Source: Histoplasma ohiense
Lineage: Eukaryota > Ascomycota > Eurotiomycetes > Onygenales > Ajellomycetaceae
Assembly (NCBI GenBank): GCA_017607445.1
Contig: JAEVHH010000003.1
Location: 1,612,001 to 1,676,000, forward strand
Length of the DNA: 64,000 nt
Reading direction: 5' to 3'
Shown here piece by piece: positions 58,146-64,000 of the stretch (positions are counted from its first letter, which is position 1; each line of letters opens with the position of its first letter). The position numbers and the translations under genes were made by a program. The notes beneath the pieces are model-generated. The model made no database searches. It saw only the letters and a list, made by a program, of their open reading frames with translations, and was not told the DNA's origin.

Positions 58146-58408
58146 TGTAATGCACTTGTTTATTATTTCCTTATTATCTTCGCTTATTCTTACCTCTTTC
58201 CATTATACTCTTGCTACCGCTATTTCTATATGTATATATATATTGATGTATGTATTTCGCACATCTTCTTTCTCTTTCTTTTCTTCCTTAGTGATTAGCT
58301 ACACTACATTATGCTAATATATTACACTCTACAATATATTACTATTATCTTCATTATGCTATAAACTATCTTCTACTGTTACTCTTAACACTGTCACTAC
58401 ATCTTACA
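58146..58408 (+). repeat. 5' LTR of A4
   Basis: 263 bp, slightly shorter than other A LTRs because the TGTAGTG repeats near 58305 are reduced. TATA-rich core about 58227-58243, TTTCGCAC at 58255-58262, AGTGATTAG at 58290-58298. Confidence 0.93.
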
Positions 58409-58422
58409 GTTTCTAATCACTC
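58409..58422 (+). promoter_or_regulatory. Candidate self-priming site of A4
   Basis: GTTTCTAATCACTC abuts the LTR. CTAATCACT is an exact reverse complement of AGTGATTAG at 58290-58298. Confidence 0.52.
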
Positions 58423-58455
58423 AATCTTTGAGAGATGATCTGTTGAGTAATAGTC

Positions 58456-59830
58456 ATGACCTCTATCTGCAGTATCCACTGTACTTGTGCTACTGCTGAA
58501 TCTGAAGTAACAAACATCATGAAAGAAAACTGTGAAATGTGCACTTCTGTCACTGAAAGTGTGCAATAAATATCATCTTTCTCTATGAAATTGAACTCTG
58601 AATATAGTTCAGAAGAGAATATCTCTTCTGAAGATTTCAGTACAATTGAGACTGAGAAGATAGCTGTGATCAGAAGAATCAAAAAATTACAGACTGAGAA
58701 AGAATTGTGAGAACTTCAACACTGATATAACACTTTACTACAAGAATTGAATGAAACAATTCCAGTCATCTGAAATACACTAGAAGTGCATCCAAACCAT
58801 GATAGAGATGCAACTAGTGTGAATGATAACTGTGATAATGTTACAAGTATTCTCAGACCACTGAAAACCACACTACAAGTATTCAACATCTTAGTGAAAA
58901 GTGCTGTGACTACTGTCAGTGAGAGATGTAGTTGAGTATCACTTTGACAATTAGAATTTTGAGATCTCAGTATGAGTGATCACTCTTCTTGAAGAGATGT
59001 AGAAAAGTTCTGAGATCAAAGTATGAAAGAATTCAAAAACTTTGTTACAGCTGCTATCACTTTTCATGTCAGTGATCTTGATTACTACAATGAATATGAT
59101 CATCAAAAGATCATCAAAGCTGTTACTCATTTCAATGTTGAGATGCAACAATGTTGATATCAACATACACATAATATATGGACTTTGTCACCATGGGAAG
59201 AATTTGTTAGTTGGATGTAATGTCAAGTCACTGATTCAGATAAAAGTTTCTGAGATGCTGATAGACAGTACTGAAAAACAGAACAATAAGAAGATCAGAC
59301 AGTTCAACAATTTGCTTCACACTTACAATCAATTGAAAAACATCTGTGACATTCTTATAGTGAATATCATTGGAAATCACATCTCTATATGAAAGTTCTA
59401 TCTTTCATTTGCTGAGAATTCAACAAATATGCAATCAAATTGAAAGAGTTAAGCTATGATGCCACTCTATATAAACTTGCAATGACAGAATTGAATCTGT
59501 CAGAGAGATGAAAGAAGTTTAAAAAGAAGTCAAATTTCAAAAATCTCATTCAAAGCTTTAACAACAGAAATAATGCTGATAATAGATCACAAAACAAACA
59601 CAGATGAAATGACACTACAAAGTTCAATGACTCCACTCAATTGAAATATTGCTGTTATTGCAAGCAATCAGAACATATCATTGATTTGTGTTTCAAATGA
59701 CTCAAAGACAAATTCAAAAACACCAAGTCTGACTTGAAATCTGATATGAAAGACATGAAGAACTTGAAGAACTCAAAAAACACTTAAAACACATCATTCA
59801 GCTCACAATGACAGTTATAAGCATAAAGAG
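58456..59830 (+). pseudogene. A4 gag with CCHC zinc knuckle
   Basis: ATG at 58456 (MTSICSIHCTCATAESEVT). Coiled coil near 58670-58750, capsid-like region 58980-59400, knuckle C-x2-C-x4-H-x4-C (CYCKQSEHIIDLC) near 59650-59690 with Gly replaced by Glu, then a Lys/Ser/Asn tail. Stops are TGA, TAA and TAG at Trp, Arg and Gln positions of A2. Confidence 0.83.
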
Positions 59831-60525
59831 TTGATGCAAAAATGTCTTAAGCTTCACTGTCACAGTAGAACTCACTACATCTAAGAATCTGCAAAAAGTG
59901 CTTGCATTAGTAGACTCTGAATCAGAAGTGAACTGTGTTGATAAATTTTGAACAAAGAATCACAATCTAGAAGCTGCTCACTGCAAAATCAAAATGATTA
60001 AATTGATTGATGAATGTATAATGCACTTCTTTGAAGAGTATAACATTGCAACTACTGTCACTGATCACAAGAATAATGCACAGCAGATATCTCATTTCTT
60101 TCATGTGATGAAGATGAAGAACTACAGTCTTGTATTAGAATTTTGTTGATTAAGACAAACAAATTCTCTTATAGATTGATCAGATGAACAATTCTTCTTT
60201 AGAAGCTCTGAAGATAAACAACAGTCTCAAATTATTTCTGAACAAGATGTTCTAGCTGAAGTTCTTATAGAAGCTAGAGTAGAAATGCTTGTAGTATTAT
60301 CTACAGAATGTTCAAAAGACTCAAAGTATGTTTCATATGTATTCTCAGCTGCATATTCAGACTTGCTGACTGATCTATCTGATTATGTCATGCCATACAC
60401 ACATATCTTCTCAGAAGAAGCTGCTATAAGTGTGAAAAAATCAGAAGAGATGAAACACTGTATAGATCTTGAATCTGATGTGCAATTTTTATTTATACTG
60501 ATATACAATCTCTCTGAAACTGAGT
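59831..60525 (+). pseudogene. A4 protease and RT start
   Basis: Carries LALVDSESEVNCV near 59905-59940 (protease) and an open stretch from 60285 homologous to 15262-15000 of A2 (VVLSTEHSKDSK-type sequence, then FSEEAAISVK). It ends at the LINE G junction before the RT catalytic region. An open frame that continues beyond 60525 is an artefact of the junction. Confidence 0.85.
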
Positions 60526-60545
60526 TTGTTTGTTTGTTTGTTTGT
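60526..60545 (-). repeat. (CAAA)n 3' tail of LINE G
   Basis: On the plus strand about five TTTG units adjoin the A4 sequence. Simple-repeat tails mark the 3' ends of many fungal LINEs. Confidence 0.75.
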
Positions 60546-60566
60546 ATTGGTTTAACGTCCCGGAGA

Positions 60567-60589
60567 AAACACGGGCAGCACCCGTGTTT
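60567..60589 (-). other. CpG-retaining stem-loop at LINE G 3' end
   Basis: Perfect 9-bp inverted repeat AAACACGGG / CCCGTGTTT around loop CAGCA, about 25 bases from the tail. A window of about 50 bases (60555-60602) keeps five CpGs, whereas the next 500 bases have almost none. A 3' stem-loop is what LINE RTs often recognise; that role here is inferred. Confidence 0.6.
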
Positions 60590-61198
60590 CAGAAGCCTCC
60601 CGAAGGGCATGGAGACATGCTACACTGAAGAGATTCCTATGTACACAGAGAGAAAGAAAACAGAATTCAGGTGGCAACTCTTGAGAAGACTCAGCTCATT
60701 GAAAAGGGTTTTACTGAGCTGCACATCCACTTCTGGCCTGATATATAGTCATTCATGATGGGGCTATAGTGTGGTTCTCAAGAGAAACTGCTGCTGCTGT
60801 GTCTGAAAGGCTTTACAGTGAATGAAGAGGGATAACTTCCTCAGTTGATCCAAGAACTGTCTGTGCTTCTAACAGCAGAGAAAAGACAGATGAGATAGAC
60901 AAAAGAAAAGAGGAAAAGTGAGTGTTCTGAAAAGAAAAATAAAGGAAAGAGTGAAGAAAAGACTGTGCCCTCTGTGGCACCTTGCAGTCCCATGACCCAG
61001 CACAAACTCAAGGGAGAGAGAGAGGAGAGAGCACTGAAGAAGGTTGTGAGGAAAAAGAAGTGAAGAGAGACAGAGAGAGCAGTGAGAAGAAAGAAGAAGA
61101 GTGCATGTCTGCAGCTGAGAGCATGTCAACTGAGTCAGTATACAGACTGTACTAATTACACCACAGCTAGTTGAAACAGATGAGCCCATCATGCTGGT

Positions 61199-62050
61199 TT
61201 AACCATTTGCATCAGTTGAACTGATTGAACCAATTGAATCAATTGTACCAATTGTACCAATTGTACTGTTTGTACCAATTGAACTGGTTGAACTGATTGT
61301 ACCAATTGAACTGGTTGAACCGATTGTACCATTTGTACTGATTGAATCAATCAAGCCGATTGTACTGATTGAACTGATTGTACCATTTGTACCAATTGCA
61401 TTGGTTGAATCTATTGTACTGGTTGAATCAGTTGTACCGGATGTTGTGCTATCTGTACTGTCTGTATAGGCTTGGAACTGCTGTGGGGGGCTGTCAGATG
61501 ATGTGTGCCCAAACAGCTGTGTTACCTCATGCAGTATCATGTGTAGAACTGCATGCGGCCAAGCAGTTCTACAAAGTCTGTAGAAATCAGAGACTCTAGA
61601 TAGGCAACAGCTGTTGCTCAGTTGTGTAGCTATGCTGCTGACCTCTTGAGCCAGTGAGAGAAGTGTCTCTGTGAGTGTCAACAGAGCATCAAATGTTCTG
61701 AGCTCTTGTTGTGTTCACAGACACAGATGAGCCTCACATCTGCATGCTGAAAGCATCTGTGATACCAGAAAAAGTCCTCATGAGAGAAGCAGAGTGCAAG
61801 CCAGCAGTGAAGGGCATGCTGTGGCATGATGAGCTCTGAAGAGGTCTTCACTTGGTATTCCACAGTCAGTCTGCTGAATCTTCAGCTCTGATATCAGTCA
61901 GAGAGCTTTCCACAGACTCTGCTTCATCACTCTCACTCTGTCTCTTGACTGAGCTGCTTGGCCACTGTGCAGACCCCACTGACTGTGGGCATGACCTCAA
62001 GTCCATAGACTGAGGCTGCAGTAGATGAGACCACTCACTTAGCCAGACAG
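61199..62050 (-). pseudogene. LINE G ORF2 C-terminal region
   Basis: Follows the RNase H. An open frame of 160 codons (61681-61199) reads LTETLLSLAQEVSSIATQLS, then CRTAWPHAVLHMILHEVTQLFGH, then a Ser/Thr/Gly/Ile tripeptide-repeat tail up to TAA at 61201-61199. The part 62050-61685 is Ser-rich with stops. The repeat tail is encoded by the 9-bp array at 61205-61440. I do not know another LINE with such a tail. Confidence 0.65.
61205..61440 (-). repeat. 9-bp minisatellite in LINE G coding sequence
   Basis: About 26 units of a 9-base repeat with consensus TTGTACCAA (plus strand), variants TTGAACTGA, TTGAACCAA and TTGAATCAA. Being a multiple of three it keeps the frame and encodes repeats such as GTI, STI and GTN on the minus strand. 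Confidence 0.8.
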
Positions 62051-62850
62051 TCTGCTTTCTCATTGCCCTCTATTTCCATATGCTCAGAGGCTCATTTCAG
62101 GCCCACATTATGTTGTCTGAGGAGCTCATGGCAGCAGCTGTAGACTCAGTTCAAGGAGGCTGCTGCACTGCTCTGTATGCTTCAGATGACTGAGATGTTG
62201 TCAAGGCAGAGTCAGATTCAAGAGTTGGTGCTGTCATCTGTGGCACAGAGTAGAAGCTTCACTGCACACTCTAATGCACAGCAGACACTGACTGCCTCAG
62301 TGTTGAAGACATGTGATATAGAGCTCAGTGCAGCTGAGAAGCTGACCAGCTGTTTATTTCTCTGATAGACTATGAAGCTATAGTCAATCTGTCTGCTGTT
62401 GTCAAGAACCTGTTCTGATTCATCTGAGAAAACATATAGATCTGTTGAAGGTTGACTTCTTCATCATTTCTTGAATGTCTGAACAGCACTCTTTTTGTCT
62501 ACATTCTCTGTGAGGTCTGTCCCGCACCTCTCTGAGTAGTGTGGGATGGTAAGTGTGGATCTATTGACTGCAGGCAGCAGTGCTCTCAACCTCTGGATCT
62601 TGATCTTTGAGTGCTGCTGGGTTCCAGCCCCTCTTCCATGTGTGATCATTGGGGGAGCTATTTGTGAAGTCAGTGGGTGTCTCTCATCCACCATCTGAAG
62701 CCTTGTTGCAAAACACATTTTGGCCTTCTCCAGAGCTATCATTGCTGATGGAAGCTCAGCATTCTGATATAGAGTTGCAACAGGTGTTGTACAGAAAACT
62801 GAAAGAACTTCTCTGACTGCCATGATAAGCATCTTCTCAACTGTTCTCAT
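62020..62850 (-). pseudogene. LINE G post-RT linker and RNase H
   Basis: The open stretch 62850-62464 begins MRTVEKMLIM and has TTPVATLYQNAELPSA and DERHPL, the conserved linker of fungal LINE ORF2 proteins. RNase H follows with stops. Its end is clear at about 62075-62045: EIEGNEKADCLAK, the G-x-E-x-A-D motif. The frame continues after a TGA as VVSSTAASVYGL. Confidence 0.8.
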
Positions 62851-62899
62851 ATGTCATCTCAGATGAGAGCTGATCTCCCCACTTCTGTCTGTGTGTCTT

Positions 62900-64000
62900 G
62901 CTGGCTGTGTGCGGCTGCTGTACCAGGTCTCTGTGCCATAGAGCAGCAAGAAAACCATGCAGATAGTGATCATCTTCCACAGAGCATCTGCTGAGAACTC
63001 ATCTCTGATCTTCTCTAGACTTCAGATGTGCTGAGCCACAGCCCTTGTCTTCTTTACTCAGACAGAGACATGTGATCTCCAGATGAGCCTTCTGTCAAAG
63101 TGTACACTCAGTCAGCAGAGTGCTGACTCCTGTCCAGCTGAGGCAGTGACAGAATGTATGATCAGATTCTCTGACACAACCACTGATGATGCTTCATTGT
63201 GTCACTTTCTTGTGAGATGGATCATCTCAAGTTTCTCTGGTGCAAAGGCCATCTTGTTTGTCTCCCTCCATCTCAGAATACTCTGTATATCATGGCTGAG
63301 AAGAGTAGCATTGCTGTCAAGCAAGTGTGTAGCTCATCAAGTATTCAGATCATCTGCATAGCCAAAGCACAATTCTGAGTTCTGCCACAGCAGCTCTGCC
63401 AGATACAGAAGAAACAGTATTGATGACAGAGAAGATCTCTGTGATGTGCCACATTGCATCTGATGTGCTGCTGTGATGGTCCTCTTCAGCTGAATCTGAG
63501 CTCTGTGTTTGATGAGAAAGCTGTCAATGAGTTGTAGCAGCTCACACAGTCATCTCTGTTGTGTCATCTGCTGAAGCAGTTGTCTGTGCAGCACAGCATC
63601 AAAGACACTCTGCACATTCATTGTGATCATGGATATCTCCTTGTTTTGTGCGAAGGCTGCCTCCATCTCATGAGTGAAAGCAGCTACCAGATCCATTGCT
63701 GATCATCTGAGTAGCACCCCTCCATACTGCAAGCTGACTATATCATGAATGAGTGCCATGTACACCAGTCATCTTGCAACAATGCATTCCAGCCTCTTGA
63801 AGATTACTGAGAGAAGAATAATGAGTCTTCAGAAGCAGACTGAGCTTCTGTCTCTCTTATCTATCTTGAATATCATTGTCATCTCTGTCAGCTTTCAGAT
63901 TTGTGGAAAGTGACAGAGCTGGAGGCAGCAGTTGTATAGCTGCTGTACAAAGAGAGACACATGCTGTCAGCATGTCTTGAGCAGCTGCACTGTGATTTCA
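62900..64000 (-). pseudogene. LINE G reverse transcriptase
   Basis: Non-LTR RT. Motifs on the minus strand: QCGTSQRSSLSSILFLLYLA near 63455-63395 (the usual G-x-PQGSPLSP-x-LF-x-Y), then FGYADDLNT with YADD at 63360-63349 (two catalytic Asp intact), then a thumb-like region. Upstream parts run off the window. Gly, Pro and Arg losses in the first motif and several TGA stops mark decay. The RT, linker, RNase H order supports the Tad1/I group. Confidence 0.85.

Larger units (their letters stand above)
58146..60525 (+). mobile_element. Element A copy 4 (A4), 5' part, interrupted by LINE G
   Basis: 5' LTR, primer-site candidate, gag and the protease/RT start of family A. It stops at GAAACTGAGTT (about 60525), where A2 continues AGCTGCTCTAAG. 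The LINE G tail begins there. The 3' half would lie right of the window. Confidence 0.9.
60526..64000 (-). mobile_element. LINE G, Tad1/I-like non-LTR retrotransposon, 5' part outside window
   Basis: On the minus strand: RT (from the window end to about 62950), post-RT linker, RNase H, C-terminal region with a tandem repeat (to 61199), a 673-base 3' untranslated region (61198-60526) and a (CAAA)n tail at 60545-60526. It is inserted in A4. GC content is clearly higher than in the surrounding gypsy copies, but CpG is still rare except near the 3' end. Positions 60611-61190 hold no coding signal that I trust. Confidence 0.85.

Noticed and set aside
1..60525. UGA recoded as Trp (alternative genetic code)
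   Set aside because: TGA replaces Arg as often as Trp in sister-copy comparisons, and TAA and TAG also occur. C:G to T:A decay explains all of them.
60285..60758. 157-codon open frame spanning A4 and LINE G
   Set aside because: It is a chance fusion across the insertion junction at about 60526. The two halves belong to different elements.
61100..61192. tRNA-like stretch in the LINE G 3' region (minus strand, GTGGTGTAATTAGTACAG)
   Set aside because: It resembles an A box, but I find no B box at proper spacing and no cloverleaf.
60869..61192. 107-codon open frame on the minus strand (Leu/Ser/Cys-rich) in the LINE G 3' region
   Set aside because: It follows the ORF2 stop, has low-complexity composition and no domain. 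It mirrors a GA-rich plus strand.
61205..61440. CRISPR-like array
   Set aside because: Units are only 9 bp with no spacers; it is a coding minisatellite in a eukaryotic LINE.

Overview
The window reads as a gene-free, AT-rich transposon island of a filamentous fungus, most likely an ascomycete. I base this on chromodomain-bearing Ty3/gypsy elements, short (47-107 bp) fungal-type introns, Tad1/I-like LINE remnants, and heavy one-way C:G to T:A decay that has turned Arg (CGA), Trp (TGG) and Gln (CAG/CAA) codons into stops. I see no host gene, no functional tRNA gene and no rRNA gene. Almost every base can be assigned to a nested (Russian-doll) set of elements.

There are four chromovirus-type gypsy families, called A, B, C and F here, plus one Copia element (D), two LINEs (E and G), a tRNA-like SINE candidate and a Tc1/mariner scrap. 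Layout from left to right: the 3' part of A1 (1-5704, +) abuts a Tc1/mariner transposase fragment (5705-6038). B0 (LTR at 6039) interrupts that fragment. C (6789-21679, -) sits in the gag of B0, and A2 (9956-17416, -, complete) sits in the integrase of C. After a short resumption of B0 gag (21685-22080) come the SINE-like block (22081-22447) and Copia D (from 22448, -). D is split by A3 (24875-39757, -), which itself holds B1 (27311-34446, +). D is split again by LINE E (40169-56261, -), which holds B3 (41281-55579, -), which holds B2 (41635-48785, +). D resumes at 56275-56795 and is then cut by an A LTR (56796). That LTR is cut by F (56986), F by A4 (58146, +), and A4 by LINE G (about 60526 to the window end, -). 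Matching target-site duplications support seven of these insertions.

The standout feature is an accessory gene encoded antisense to gag-pol, lying between the end of pol and the 3' LTR, in three different gypsy families (A, B and C). Its first exon carries a six-cysteine module, C-x2-C-x(9-11)-C-x(8-9)-C-x2-C-x6-C. This resembles a fungal Zn2Cys6 binuclear cluster with a longer first loop. In every case the module is followed two codons later by a phase-0 intron. The B version carries the module twice, each copy followed by an intron at the same place. A second notable feature is that A and B have no obvious tRNA-type primer site. Both have a 9-base complementarity between the sequence just after the 5' LTR and a site downstream of the LTR TATA box, which suggests Tf1-like self-priming.

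All coding regions are decayed copies. Functions below are those of the ancestral families, not of working genes.
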